From: Ruminiclostridium cellobioparum DSM 1351 = ATCC 15832
GTDB taxonomy: Bacteria; Bacillota; Clostridia; Acetivibrionales; DSM-1351
Direction: 5' to 3'
Assembly: GCF_000621505.1 (NCBI RefSeq)
Contig: NZ_JHYD01000023.1
Span: forward strand, 1 to 64,000
Length of the DNA: 64,000 bases
In this document: piece by piece, positions 45,404-54,839 of the stretch
How the letters are laid out: each line of letters starts with the position of its first letter
How positions within the stretch are numbered: position 1 is the first letter of the stretch
Translations under genes and position numbers: made by a program
Notes under the pieces: model-generated
The model's database searches: none
What the model saw: the letters and a program-made list of their open reading frames with translations, nothing else
Told to the model about the DNA's origin: nothing

Positions 45404-46606
45404 ATGAATGTGATAGAAGGCGGAGTTACAGCTCCAAAAGGTTATACAGCTGCCGGCGTGGCTTGTGGAATCAAAAAGAACAACAGCAAGGATCTGGCTA
45501 TTGTCTGTTCGGAAGACAATGCAGTGGCTTCGGGAGTATTTACCACAAATGTTGTAAAGGGTCATTCCCTTCAGGTATCAATGGAGCATATAAAGAATGG
45601 CATCGCCAGAGCTATTGTTATTAACAGCGGCAATGCAAATGCCTGTGTCGGTGAGACCGGATACAAGGATGCAAAGGAAATTACTGCCCTGACTGCCGAG
45701 TTATTGCACTGCGAACCGGAGGATATCCTGGTAAATTCAACAGGAGTCATAGGTTCAAAATTGAACATGCCTTCGGTCAGATCAGGTATCAGATCGGCGG
45801 TTAACGTCCTCAGCAAGGACGGCAATACCGATGCTCAGGAAGCAATTATGACGACAGACCTGTTAAAAAAAGAAGTGGCCGTCGAAATTGAAATACAGGG
45901 TGAAACCGTTCGTATCGGCGGAATGGCCAAAGGCTCCGGAATGATTCACCCAAATATGGCAACCATGATCGGTATTATCACCACCGATGCCAATATATCC
46001 AGAAGCCTGCTGGACAAGGCCTTAAAGACCTGTGTAAAGTCAACCTTCAACAGGGTTTCGGTCGATGGTGATACAAGTGTCTGCGATTCTGTTTTCGTTC
46101 TTGCCAACGGGTTTGCAGATAATGATGCAATTGTCAAGGACGATTATGAATATTCAAAATTTGTAGATGCTCTCATGTTCGTCTGCACCTACCTTGCAAG
46201 GCTGATGGCCAAAGACGGTGAAGGCGCGACCAAGCTGGTTGAGATAATAGTTGACGGAGCTGCCGATGAAGCTGATGCCTACAAAGCTGTTAGTGCAGTT
46301 GCAAAATCTCCGTTGGTCAAGACAGCGATTTTCGGTGAAGATGCAAACTGGGGCAGAATAATAACTGCAGCAGGCTATTCAGGTGCCTCTTTCGACCCGA
46401 ATCTCACTGACATTCAAATCGGTAATATTTTGGTATGCAGAAACGGTACAGCCGTGGATTTTGACGAAGCAGCCGCAAAGCAGGTTCTGAAGCAAAGGGA
46501 AATTACTATTAAAATCAATCTGAAAAAAGGCAAGGTTTCGGACAGAATGTGGACCTGTGATTTCTCATATGACTACGTTAAAATCAACGGAAGTTACAGA
46601 AGTTAA
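45404..46606 (+). CDS. argJ: Glutamate N-acetyltransferase / ornithine acetyltransferase
   Basis: Recycles the acetyl group from N-acetylornithine to glutamate in arginine synthesis; some enzymes also use acetyl-CoA. The 400-residue precursor has MAKGSGMIHPNMATMIG, where the chain self-cleaves between Ala186 and Thr187, Thr187 becoming the nucleophile. Other features: NSGNANACVG, VNSTGVIG, FGEDANWGRI and the C-terminal DFSYDYVKINGSYRS. The ATG at 45404 has GGAG six bases upstream; 14 more in-frame codons upstream lack support. No other arg gene is adjacent and no Arg box was recognised. Confidence 0.96.
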   Translation: MNVIEGGVTAPKGYTAAGVACGIKKNNSKDLAIVCSEDNAVASGVFTTNVVKGHSLQVSMEHIKNGIARAIVINSGNANACVGETGYKDAKEITALTAELLHCEPEDILVNSTGVIGSKLNMPSVRSGIRSAVNVLSKDGNTDAQEAIMTTDLLKKEVAVEIEIQGETVRIGGMAKGSGMIHPNMATMIGIITTDANISRSLLDKALKTCVKSTFNRVSVDGDTSVCDSVFVLANGFADNDAIVKDDYEYSKFVDALMFVCTYLARLMAKDGEGATKLVEIIVDGAADEADAYKAVSAVAKSPLVKTAIFGEDANWGRIITAAGYSGASFDPNLTDIQIGNILVCRNGTAVDFDEAAAKQVLKQREITIKINLKKGKVSDRMWTCDFSYDYVKINGSYRS

Positions 46607-46645
46607 CAGTAAAGTTTATTATACTACAAAATACAGCAAAAATAA

Positions 46646-46674
46646 TTGCCGAAATTTTGTAATACTGATATAAT
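46646..46674 (+). promoter_or_regulatory. Promoter of the cheW-like gene
   Basis: TTGCCG and a perfect TATAAT are 17 bp apart, about 40 bp before the start codon. Confidence 0.6.
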
Positions 46675-46715
46675 GTATTTTAAATAGTAGTTTTTTACTG
46701 AGGGGGTATTTGCTG

Positions 46716-47132
46716 ATGTCAACACAATTGGTTTTGTTTAAGGTTAATAACGAAATACTTGCTATTAGTATCAACCATGTAAATATCATCGAAAAGGTTA
46801 GCGATATTTATAAAGTACCTGATACACCTGTTTATATTGAAGGTTTGATTAACCTCAGAGGTAAAGTTCATACAGTCTTCAATCTCAGAAAAAAATTCGG
46901 ATATCAGCCCATTGATTTTGACGAAAATACCCGTATCATTATTTTAAATCACCAGTCAATGGTCGGCCTGCTTGTTGATGAAGTAAGTGAAATATTCAGC
47001 GCCGAGGACTCGGATATAAAACCTGCTCCCGAACTTATTTCCGGTCTCTCGGGCAAATTCTTCAGCGGAGTTGTTGAGAGAGAAGGTAAGATAGTACTTA
47101 TACTTGACCTGGATAAGCTTTTAGAAAAATAA
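46716..47132 (+). CDS. cheW: CheW-like chemotaxis adaptor protein
   Basis: A 138-residue single CheW domain: LVLFKVNNEILAISINHV, KVPDTPVYIEGLINLRGKVHTVFNLRKKFG and GLLVDEVSEIFSAEDSDI. CheW couples chemoreceptors to the CheA kinase. It lies alone between argJ and pstS, so it may serve a receptor array encoded elsewhere or another signalling complex. The ATG at 46716 is nine bases after GAGGGGG; a TTG two codons earlier is too close to that site. Confidence 0.9.
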   Translation: MSTQLVLFKVNNEILAISINHVNIIEKVSDIYKVPDTPVYIEGLINLRGKVHTVFNLRKKFGYQPIDFDENTRIIILNHQSMVGLLVDEVSEIFSAEDSDIKPAPELISGLSGKFFSGVVEREGKIVLILDLDKLLEK

Positions 47133-47143
47133 TTGATCATATT

Positions 47144-47183
47144 AAAAAACGCAACGTTTCCCTTAGGAAACGAGGCGTTTTTT
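47144..47183. terminator. Bidirectional terminator between cheW and pstS
   Basis: AAAAAACGC and CGTTTCC pair with GGAAACG and GCGTTTTTT around a four-base loop, giving A and T runs on both sides. It serves convergent genes. Confidence 0.9.
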
Positions 47184-47216
47184 GTTGTGCAAAAAGCAGA
47201 TCAGGTAAGGAATTTG

Positions 47217-48194
47217 TTATTTTATTTTTTCCTTTATGGCATCATAGCTATCAAGAGGAACATATCCGACTTCTTCTGATAATGTAGCAGCATTATCAAT
47301 GTAATATTCTACGAATGCCCTTACCTGCGGCTGATCCATCTTTGCCTTGTTTATATATATGAATAGGGGTCTTGAAAGCGGACTGTAGCTCTTGTCCTTG
47401 ATTGATACTGCTGTTGGTTCTATCGGTCCTTTTCCGTCGTCAATTTTTAATACCTTTAATTTATCCTGGTTTTCTTCATAGTATGCAAATCCGAAATAAC
47501 CCATTGCATCCTTATCTCCGGCAATACCCTGTACAAGTACGTTGTCGTCTTCGCTCGGAGTGTAATCTGTTCTTGATTCCTTGGCTTTTTTATTAATTTG
47601 TTCGGTAAAGAATTCAAATGTACCGGAATCTGTTCCAGGGCCATATAGCTTAAGCGGTTCTGCAGGCCATGCGGGATTTACATCCTTCCAGGTCTTAACC
47701 TGGCTGTCTTTTGCCCAGATTTTGTTAAGTTCTGCGGTAGTAATTGAGTCCACCCAGTTATTATCCTTGTTGACCACTACCGATATGCCGTCATAAGCTA
47801 CTTCCAATTCAACATAATCTATACCTTTCGCTTTTGCCTGATCTATCTCTTCCTGCTTTATGGGTCTTGAAGCATCGCATATATCTATTTCACCTGCAAC
47901 GAACTTCTTCATGCCTCCGCCGGTTCCTGACATTGCCACTGAAACCTCAACACCTGGCTGTTCATTTTTAAATTCTTCCGCAACCGCCATTGTTATTGGA
48001 TAAACCGTACTGGAACCGTCAATTACTATCTGTCCGCCGAGTTTTTCAGCTGTACTTGCTGCCGAAGTATTGTCAGCATTGCTTGCAGAGCTCTCTGCGT
48101 CATTTGTGCCGCTTCCACATCCTGCAACAGTTGCCGTCAATGCCAAACCTAATGCTAAAGCTGTTATTCTTTTCATTAATACGGAATTTCTCAT
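47217..48194 (-). CDS. pstS: Phosphate-binding lipoprotein PstS
   Basis: A 325-residue extracytoplasmic phosphate receptor. Signal peptide ends with the lipobox VAGC (Cys26). Phosphate-binding motifs are visible: IDGSSTVYPI, AMSGTGGGMKKF, DASRPIK and GPGTDSGTFEFF. GGAGG precedes the ATG. Unusually, it is placed after pstC-pstA and set apart from them by a terminator, with its own promoter and Pho box. Confidence 0.96.
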   Translation of the reverse strand: MRNSVLMKRITALALGLALTATVAGCGSGTNDAESSASNADNTSAASTAEKLGGQIVIDGSSTVYPITMAVAEEFKNEQPGVEVSVAMSGTGGGMKKFVAGEIDICDASRPIKQEEIDQAKAKGIDYVELEVAYDGISVVVNKDNNWVDSITTAELNKIWAKDSQVKTWKDVNPAWPAEPLKLYGPGTDSGTFEFFTEQINKKAKESRTDYTPSEDDNVLVQGIAGDKDAMGYFGFAYYEENQDKLKVLKIDDGKGPIEPTAVSIKDKSYSPLSRPLFIYINKAKMDQPQVRAFVEYYIDNAATLSEEVGYVPLDSYDAIKEKIK

Positions 48195-48285
48195 TTTGAA
48201 ACCTCCACTGGTAATCATTTTTTATTGTTCCTAAGTAAGCAGATTTTTATTATTTTTTAAACTGCTTTCTATTTACTACAATTTC

Positions 48286-48359
48286 ATTATATTAGCGTTT
48301 TTTAAAGAGAGTATTTTGTTTTGGTTAACTATTGTTAATTACACATTAAGAAAGCTTAA
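48286..48359 (-). promoter_or_regulatory. pstS promoter with imperfect Pho box
   Basis: On the minus strand TTAAGC, TTAATG, TTAACA and TTAACC follow each other at 10-11 bp steps (48323-48359), upstream of a perfect TATAAT (48286-48291) that has a poor -35 box (ATACTC). This is the form of a PhoP-activated promoter. Confidence 0.65.
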
Positions 48360-48371
48360 CAATAGGGACAC

Positions 48372-48418
48372 AAAAAAAGGTACTGCAGCTGCTACATCCG
48401 GCAGTTTGCAGTACCTTT
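48372..48418 (-). terminator. Terminator between pstA and pstS
   Basis: AAAGGTACTGCA pairs with TGCAGTACCTTT, with an inner CTGC/GCAG stem, and seven T follow on the minus strand. It ends the pstC-pstA transcript 60 bp after pstA. Confidence 0.88.
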
Positions 48419-48480
48419 CCAATAAGTTTCTTCAGTTTTCAGCAGGTTTAACTTATTTGTTAACTTCCTTGTCAGTTATT

Positions 48481-49335
48481 TTATTCAATTGATCTCTGAT
48501 ATTTGTTTCTTAATACAATTGTTATTGCGTTAGTTGTAAGTAATATTGCCAAAAGTACGATTATTCCTGCTGCCGCCAGATCCTTGAAATCCTCTTTAGG
48601 AAGCCCCATCCAATAGTATATCTGGAGCGGCAGAGCCGTGAAAACCGAAAAAACGTTATCAGGAAGCTTTGAAACATAAGTTGCTGCTCCAACCATCAAT
48701 AAGGGAGCACTTTCACCCAGGGCTCTTGAAACCGACAGTATGACACCTGTAAATATACCGGGCAGTGCCGAAGGTATGACTATCTTTCTTATGGTCTGCC
48801 ACTTTGTAGCTCCAAGAGCATAGGAACCATGCCGTAAATATTGAGGTACAGCCTTAATTGCCTCCTGAGAGGACACAATGACTATGGGAAGTACAACAAG
48901 TGACATGGTAAGCGCACCCGACAATATACTCTTGCCAAGACCCAAAGTTCTCACAAACACTGCCAGGCCAAGCAAACCATAGACAATTGACGGAGTTCCC
49001 GAAAGGTTTGAAATGTTTATTTTAATAAATTTTGTCATCCTGTTGTTTTTTGCATATTCTTCAAGATATATGGCTGTACCCAAACCAACCGGAACAGCAA
49101 AAGCTATTGTCAGCAGTATGATATTTATACTCCCCACAATACCCGGAAGGATTCCCGCCTTGTTTGGAAATCTTGAAGGGAAGTTTGTAAAAAAGGTTCT
49201 GGTCAGAAAAGGTACTCCTCTCTTGATAATGTCAATTAAAAGTATTGCCAGAATAACAATCCCGATCAAAGTAATGCAAAATATTACACCATGAAAGATG
49301 GAGTTTTTCAGTTTTCTATATTTAACATAATTCAT
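48481..49335 (-). CDS. pstA: Phosphate ABC transporter permease PstA
   Basis: A 284-residue six-span permease with the binding-protein-dependent transport signature LRHGSYALGATKWQTIRKIVIPSALPGI (EAA loop). It pairs with PstC to form the membrane channel. GGAGG precedes the ATG, 40 bp after pstC. Confidence 0.95.
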   Translation of the reverse strand: MNYVKYRKLKNSIFHGVIFCITLIGIVILAILLIDIIKRGVPFLTRTFFTNFPSRFPNKAGILPGIVGSINIILLTIAFAVPVGLGTAIYLEEYAKNNRMTKFIKINISNLSGTPSIVYGLLGLAVFVRTLGLGKSILSGALTMSLVVLPIVIVSSQEAIKAVPQYLRHGSYALGATKWQTIRKIVIPSALPGIFTGVILSVSRALGESAPLLMVGAATYVSKLPDNVFSVFTALPLQIYYWMGLPKEDFKDLAAAGIIVLLAILLTTNAITIVLRNKYQRSIE

Positions 49336-49375
49336 GTGACGCCTCCAGATCTAACTCAATTATTTTAACCCTGTT

Positions 49376-50308
49376 TTAATATTCCTTCCTATATTTATCA
49401 ACCATGTAATGGGAGAGGATATTAAGTCCAAGGGTTATCAGGAACAACAGCAAACCTACCGCAAAAAGCGAATAATATCCTACAGTACCGTGGGGATTAT
49501 CTCCCTGGCTTGCCTGTACTATGAACGAAGTCATGGTCTGTACGCTCTGCAGCGGATTAAAGGTCAGGTTGGGTCTGGCACCGGCTGCAATGGTTACGAT
49601 CATTGTTTCTCCTATGGCTCTGGACACTGCCAGAACAAAGGAAGCGGAAATTCCTGAAATTGCAGCAGGCACGACTACTTTCAGTGAGGTCTCCATCTTT
49701 GTGGAACCCAGTGCCAGCGCCCCCTGCCTCAAACTGTCCGGCACTGCTCTCAAGGCGTCTTCACTGAGCGAAGATACCAATGGTATTGTCATAACTCCAA
49801 CCGCAATACTTGCACTTAACGCATTAAAAATCTCTGTTTGAGGAATTATTCCTTTTAAAAAGGGAGTTATTGCCGTTAATGCAAAATAACCGAAAACTAT
49901 TGAAGGTATACCGGCAAGTACTTCCAGGATAGGCTTTATAACCTTTCTCACCTTTTTGTTTGCATATTCACTGAGGTATATTGCTGTAAAAAGTCCTACA
50001 GGTATTGATATAACAGCTGATATTAATGTAATCAGAAGCGTTCCGCATACAAGCGGAAGAACACCGAAGTGAGGCTCGCTGAAAAGAGGTGTCCATACCC
50101 TTCCAAATAAGAAGTCTTTTATGGATATCTCGGTAAAGAATCCTACTGAATCTCTAAGCAATGATATTATGATTCCCAGTGTAGTTAAAATAGTTATAAC
50201 AGCAAATAAGAAAAGAATATTTTTTGCTATGGTATTTGAAAGCTTCATTCTCTTAATTCTTGTATTGGCAATTTTTCTGTTTTGTGCCGCATCCACGCTC
50301 TGAGTCAT
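49376..50308 (-). CDS. pstC: Phosphate ABC transporter permease PstC
   Basis: A 310-residue permease with six spans and the EAA motif in LRQGALALGSTKMETSLKVVVPAAISGI. The ATG at 50308 has AAGGAGGG upstream; a GTG six codons earlier overlaps that site. First gene of the pstC-pstA unit, preceded by three perfect TTAACA repeats. Confidence 0.95.
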   Translation of the reverse strand: MTQSVDAAQNRKIANTRIKRMKLSNTIAKNILFLFAVITILTTLGIIISLLRDSVGFFTEISIKDFLFGRVWTPLFSEPHFGVLPLVCGTLLITLISAVISIPVGLFTAIYLSEYANKKVRKVIKPILEVLAGIPSIVFGYFALTAITPFLKGIIPQTEIFNALSASIAVGVMTIPLVSSLSEDALRAVPDSLRQGALALGSTKMETSLKVVVPAAISGISASFVLAVSRAIGETMIVTIAAGARPNLTFNPLQSVQTMTSFIVQASQGDNPHGTVGYYSLFAVGLLLFLITLGLNILSHYMVDKYRKEY

Positions 50309-50370
50309 TTTTGAGCCCTCCTTCACAACATCATAATAGCATTAATAGAAGAAAGCAAAAAGTAAACTGC

Positions 50371-50398
50371 TGTTAAGCCAATGTTAATAAAATGTTAA
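50371..50398 (-). promoter_or_regulatory. Pho box of pstC-pstA (three TTAACA repeats)
   Basis: On the minus strand TTAACA occurs three times without change at exact 11-bp steps (50393-50398, 50382-50387, 50371-50376). Firmicute PhoP binds such TT(A/T)ACA direct repeats with about 5-bp spacers. A TATTAT -10 candidate is at 50333-50338. Confidence 0.85.
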
Positions 50399-50541
50399 GT
50401 GAGATGATATTAAAATTATTTTTATCCAAACATGATTAAATTATTGTTCCGGTTAAGAAAATAAGACAGGAGTAAATTGCCGATTTGTGCAGATAATATG
50501 AATTAAATCCTGATTAAGTAATTTATTGACGTAAATTATTA

Positions 50542-50580
50542 TTAACATCAAGTTAACATAGATTTAAACCTGCATTAAAA
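50542..50580 (+). promoter_or_regulatory. Pho box of pstB-phoU-phoPR (four repeats)
   Basis: On the plus strand TTAACA, TTAACA, TTAAAC and TTAAAA follow at exact 11-bp steps, 56 bp before pstB. Together with the minus-strand box it forms a divergent PhoP-responsive control region. Confidence 0.85.
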
Positions 50581-50635
50581 AAGTGTTGTTATTATTAAAA
50601 TATCCAATAATAAATTAAGATAGAGGATTACAATT

Positions 50636-51394
50636 ATGACAAATGATTATAGAATAACAACCAAAAATTTAAATCTGTTTTACGGTGATCTTCAGGCCTT
50701 AAAAGATGTTTCGATTGATATTCCCAGTAATCAGGTAACTGCTTTCATCGGACCCTCCGGCTGTGGAAAGTCAACTTTTCTAAAAACTCTTAACAGAATG
50801 AACGACCTCATTTCAAATGTCAGAATCACCGGAGACGTGTATTTCGACGGTTTGAATGTTTACAGGGAGTATGATATAGTTGAGTTGAGAAAGAATGTTG
50901 GAATGGTATTCCAGAAGCCTAATCCATTCCCCATGTCTATTTACGATAACATTGCCTATGGGCCTCGGATCCATGGTATAAAATCCAAATCAAAGCTGGA
51001 TGATATTGTTGAAAAAAGTTTAAGAAACAGTGCACTATGGGATGAAGTCAAAGACAGGCTGAAGCAAAACGCACTGGGACTGTCCGGAGGACAGCAGCAG
51101 AGGTTATGTATTGCCAGAGTACTTGCAGTCGAACCTGAAGTTGTCTTGATGGATGAACCCACTTCGGCGCTTGACCCTATTTCAACCCTTAAAATAGAAG
51201 ATTTGATTGAAGAATTAAAGCGGAATTATACTATAATAATAGTTACGCATAATATGCAGCAGGCAGCCAGAATCTCAGATTTAACTGCTTTTTTCCTTCA
51301 TGGTGAAATTGTTGAGTTCGGTAATACCAACCAGTTGTTCAGCAATCCGAAGGACAAGAGAACCGAGGACTACATCACAGGAAGATTTGGCTGA
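50636..51394 (+). CDS. pstB: Phosphate ABC transporter ATPase PstB
   Basis: A 252-residue ATPase with Walker [10 protein letters not shown] (residues 39-47), a Q-loop in [15 protein letters not shown], the signature [13 protein letters not shown], Walker [13 protein letters not shown] and the H-loop His in VTHNM. Powers the PstCA channel. It is encoded opposite to its permeases. GAGG lies nine bases before the ATG. Confidence 0.97.
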   Translation: MTNDYRITTKNLNLFYGDLQALKDVSIDIPSNQVTAFIGPSGCGKSTFLKTLNRMNDLISNVRITGDVYFDGLNVYREYDIVELRKNVGMVFQKPNPFPMSIYDNIAYGPRIHGIKSKSKLDDIVEKSLRNSALWDEVKDRLKQNALGLSGGQQQRLCIARVLAVEPEVVLMDEPTSALDPISTLKIEDLIEELKRNYTIIIVTHNMQQAARISDLTAFFLHGEIVEFGNTNQLFSNPKDKRTEDYITGRFG

Positions 51395-51456
51395 TACTTT
51401 AAAAATATTTGGCCGCTATGTGGCTCAAAGCCATATTATGGCTCATGGAGGTTAAC

Positions 51457-52122
51457 ATGGTAAGACACTCATTTGATAAAGAACTTGAGCATTTGCACAA
51501 TTTAATGGTTAAGATGGCCGGTCTGGTTGAAGAATCAATCGAGAACTCCATCCTTGCTCTGAAAAAACAGGATATAGAACTTGCCACAAAAGTATACCAG
51601 AGTGACGACGAAGTGGATGAACTGGAAGGCCGAATTGAAAAAATATGCATTAATCTCATTGCAAGACAGCAGCCTCTGGCAAAGGATCTAAGAACTATAA
51701 GCACGGCATTGAAAATTATTACCGACATGGAGCGCATAGCTGACCATGCGGCTGATATTGCCGAATTGACCATAAGAATGGCCGACATGAAATATATCAA
51801 GCCTCTGGTTGATATCCCCCATATGGCTGAACTGGCAAAGAAAATGGTAATCAGATCAATCGATTCTTATATAAAACAGGATGTAGTGCTGGCAAGAGAA
51901 GTATGTGATTCCGATGATGAGGTAGACGATCTTTTTTCAAAAATAGTACTTGAACTTATCAATATAATGAAAAATAATCCCGAGACGGTTGAACAGGCTA
52001 CAGATTTCATGTTTATTGTAAAATATCTAGAACGGATTGGTGACCATGCTACAAACATCTCCGAATGGGTTGTATTCAATGTAACCGGATCCCATGGTCA
52101 TCTTGCAAAAAAGACTGATTAA
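51457..52122 (+). CDS. phoU: Phosphate-signalling protein PhoU
   Basis: A 221-residue all-helical protein of two PhoU repeats, each with the metal-binding D-E-rich signature: YQSDDEVDELEGRIE and CDSDDEVDDLFSKI, followed by ERIADHAADIAE and ERIGDHATNISE. It restrains PhoR signalling when phosphate is plentiful. GGAGG precedes the ATG at 51457; the 16 in-frame codons upstream lack homology. It follows pstB by 62 bp. Confidence 0.95.
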   Translation: MVRHSFDKELEHLHNLMVKMAGLVEESIENSILALKKQDIELATKVYQSDDEVDELEGRIEKICINLIARQQPLAKDLRTISTALKIITDMERIADHAADIAELTIRMADMKYIKPLVDIPHMAELAKKMVIRSIDSYIKQDVVLAREVCDSDDEVDDLFSKIVLELINIMKNNPETVEQATDFMFIVKYLERIGDHATNISEWVVFNVTGSHGHLAKKTD

Positions 52123-52187
52123 TAACCGCAAGCGGCTTTTCATTGCTATTTTGAATTGCTGCTCAAAGCAGCAGGATGGGAGAGAAT

Positions 52188-52907
52188 ATGTCAAAACAAA
52201 CTATTTTTGTCGTTGAAGATGAAATGCATATACAGCAGCTTATAAAATACAACCTTGAATCCAACGGCTTCAAGGTCACGGTTTTTGATAACGGTGAAGA
52301 CTTGATTTCACATGCTCAGGAGAATATACCCTCCCTTTTCATTCTTGACATCATGCTTCCCGGTATCGATGGTTTGGAAGTTTGCAGGCAGCTCCGCCAG
52401 AATGTTGCTACCAAAAATATACCTATAATAATGCTGACAGCCAAAAGCGAAGAATTTGACAAAGTACTGGGACTTGAGCTTGGTGCCGATGACTATATTA
52501 CAAAACCCTTCAGCGTAAGAGAATTATTAGCCAGAATCAAAGCACTGTTCAGAAGGATAAACACAGTAATTGAACCAAAACTTGATGTTATCACCCACGC
52601 AGATATAACTATCGACTGTACCAGAAGAGAAGTTTATAAAGGTGACAGGCTGATTGAAATGCCCCTCAAGGAATTTGAACTGCTTAAAATGCTGGTTTTA
52701 AACAAGGGAAAAGTGCTATCCAGAGAGCACCTGCTTGACAAAATCTGGGGTTTTGATTATTATGGGGAAACAAGAACTGTAGACGTACACATCCGTTATC
52801 TCAGACAAAAAATTGAGGATAATGATGAAAATCCTACTTTTATTGAAACAATCAGAGGTATAGGTTACAGGTTTACCGACAAAACATCGTCTGCAAATGC
52901 CAAATAG
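52188..52907 (+). CDS. phoP: PhoP/PhoB-type response regulator
   Basis: A 239-residue OmpR-class regulator: receiver with acidic pair in VVEDEMH, phosphoacceptor D54 (FILDIMLPG) and KPFSVRELLARI, then a winged helix (about 135-230; LKEFELLKMLVLNKGKVLSREHLLDKIWGF, RTVDVHIRYLRQKIE). Expected to bind the TTAACA repeats found before the three pst units. GGGAGAG lies close to the ATG at 52188; an ATG four codons upstream overlaps it. Confidence 0.95.
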   Translation: MSKQTIFVVEDEMHIQQLIKYNLESNGFKVTVFDNGEDLISHAQENIPSLFILDIMLPGIDGLEVCRQLRQNVATKNIPIIMLTAKSEEFDKVLGLELGADDYITKPFSVRELLARIKALFRRINTVIEPKLDVITHADITIDCTRREVYKGDRLIEMPLKEFELLKMLVLNKGKVLSREHLLDKIWGFDYYGETRTVDVHIRYLRQKIEDNDENPTFIETIRGIGYRFTDKTSSANAK

Positions 52908-52940
52908 TATACATATGCTCTCTTGGAGGTGCAGATACGG

Positions 52941-54737
52941 ATGAAATCAAAGATAGTAAAATATACGATATTTCTGGTCATTATCGCAATAACCATCACA
53001 GGAATATTCACATCGGCTCTGGCGAGATATTTTTATAAGTATGAGGTTCAGAACAGCATAGAAAATACTGCTGTTCTTTTGGTACATCAAATAAATGAGG
53101 AAAATTCCCAGAATAAAAGCGTAGATTATGACAAGCTTGCAAAAAGCTACGCGAAGCTTTTAAATGAAAAGCCGTCAGCAATTGAAAGCTTTTCTTTTTT
53201 TACCAGAATAACTATTATAAACTTTGACGGGACTGTACTTGGAGAATCTGATTCAAACTTAAATGAAATGCAAAATCATTTGAACAGAAAAGAAGTCAAA
53301 GAGGCCATTGAAGGTAAAATGGGCACCGACGAGCGCTTCAGTCAGACCTTAAAAGTTACATATCTGTACGTGGCATTGCCTATAAAAGAGTCCGACATAA
53401 TTGTCAGAGTATCAATTCCCCTCTACCAGCTAAACTCAATCAATAAGGCCTTCTTCTTTTATACCATAATTGGCATACTGGTTGGATTAATGCTGACAAT
53501 ACTGATTTCCTTCAAGCTTTCAAAAGTAATAACAGACCCTATCCGCCAGCTAATTAATACCTCAAAGGAAATTGCAGGCGGAAACTATAAAAAGCGGGTA
53601 AATATCAATTCAAAAGACGAAATCGGACAACTAGCCCACACATTTAACGGGATGGCCGATAAACTGGATGAAACCCTTTCCGGAATAATGGATAAAAACG
53701 TAAGGGTTGATACGGTTATAAACAGCATGCGAGATGGAATAATTGCAGTTGATACAGAATATAAGATACTGCTGATAAATACTATTGCATGTGATATTTT
53801 CGGGGTCAAACACGGACCGGGAATTATAGGTAAAAATCTGATCCAGATCACCCGTAATGCAAAGGTAAATTCCATACTCATAGACACAATAAAAAACAAC
53901 CACCCTTTAACCGATGAAATAATGATGTTTTCGCCATTGAAAAATACCGATAATATTTATAAAATCTATACCAATCCCATAAAAAATACCGACATAATAA
54001 AAAGTGTCAACTCGGGCGGAGTAATAACCCTTCACGATGTTACCTCGGTAAAGAAACTTGAACAGATCAGGACGGAATTCGTATCAAATGTAACCCATGA
54101 ACTTAAAACTCCTCTTACCTCCATAAGGGGCTTTGTCGAAACCCTCAAAAGTGGTGCTATCGAGGATACCGCAGTCGCAACAAAATTTCTGGACATAATA
54201 GATATAGAAGCGGAACGCCTGCACACCCTGATAAATGATATTTTACAGTTGTCTGAAATTGAAGTCATGAGAAAGGATGACAACATAAAGGAAAACAACC
54301 TTGGCAATATTATAGACGAAGTTATTTTAATACTTGATGCAGCCGCACAAAAAAAAGGAGTAAAACTTGAAGTTGAAGCAGATGAAAATATAATTATGCT
54401 GGTAAACAAAAACAGAATAAAGCAGATGCTGATAAATCTTGTTGATAATGCCATAAAGTACAATGTTGAGAATGGTACTGTCCACATCAGAGCCAGTAAA
54501 GCCAGCGGGAAAACAATGATCTCCATCAGAGATACCGGTATCGGCATATCTGAAAAACATCACTCCAGAATTTTTGAAAGATTTTACAGGGTTGATAAAG
54601 GCCGTTCCAGAAACATGGGCGGAACAGGACTGGGATTATCAATCGTGAAGCATATCGTAAACCTGTACAACGGAGATATCAGGGTGATAAGCAAGGCCGG
54701 ACAGGGTACTGAATTTATTATACAGCTGCCGCTATAA
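52941..54737 (+). CDS. phoR: PhoR-type sensor histidine kinase
   Basis: A 598-residue membrane kinase: span 1 (about 8-28), an extracytoplasmic domain (about 29-172), span 2 (about 173-195), HAMP (about 196-250), PAS (about 258-365), HisKA with phosphorylated His386 in NVTHELKTPLTSIRGF, and HATPase_c with NLVDNAIKY, DTGIGI and GGTGLGLSIV. Partner of the upstream phoP (33 bp gap). GGAGGTG is nine bases before the ATG at 52941; a TTG six codons earlier overlaps it. Confidence 0.94.
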   Translation: MKSKIVKYTIFLVIIAITITGIFTSALARYFYKYEVQNSIENTAVLLVHQINEENSQNKSVDYDKLAKSYAKLLNEKPSAIESFSFFTRITIINFDGTVLGESDSNLNEMQNHLNRKEVKEAIEGKMGTDERFSQTLKVTYLYVALPIKESDIIVRVSIPLYQLNSINKAFFFYTIIGILVGLMLTILISFKLSKVITDPIRQLINTSKEIAGGNYKKRVNINSKDEIGQLAHTFNGMADKLDETLSGIMDKNVRVDTVINSMRDGIIAVDTEYKILLINTIACDIFGVKHGPGIIGKNLIQITRNAKVNSILIDTIKNNHPLTDEIMMFSPLKNTDNIYKIYTNPIKNTDIIKSVNSGGVITLHDVTSVKKLEQIRTEFVSNVTHELKTPLTSIRGFVETLKSGAIEDTAVATKFLDIIDIEAERLHTLINDILQLSEIEVMRKDDNIKENNLGNIIDEVILILDAAAQKKGVKLEVEADENIIMLVNKNRIKQMLINLVDNAIKYNVENGTVHIRASKASGKTMISIRDTGIGISEKHHSRIFERFYRVDKGRSRNMGGTGLGLSIVKHIVNLYNGDIRVISKAGQGTEFIIQLPL

Positions 54738-54839
54738 AAATCGTGGGGTCCTGCTGATTTTGGCAGACTTTTAGTGTATAATAAAAATGGCTCAACTGTA
54801 TTACATTATATTTTAAATGCTGTTTCCGGGAGGTATTCC

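Noticed and set aside
52126-52172. Two tiny hairpins between phoU and phoP as a terminator
   Set aside because: Stems of only 4-5 bp with no proper T run; more likely part of one transcript.
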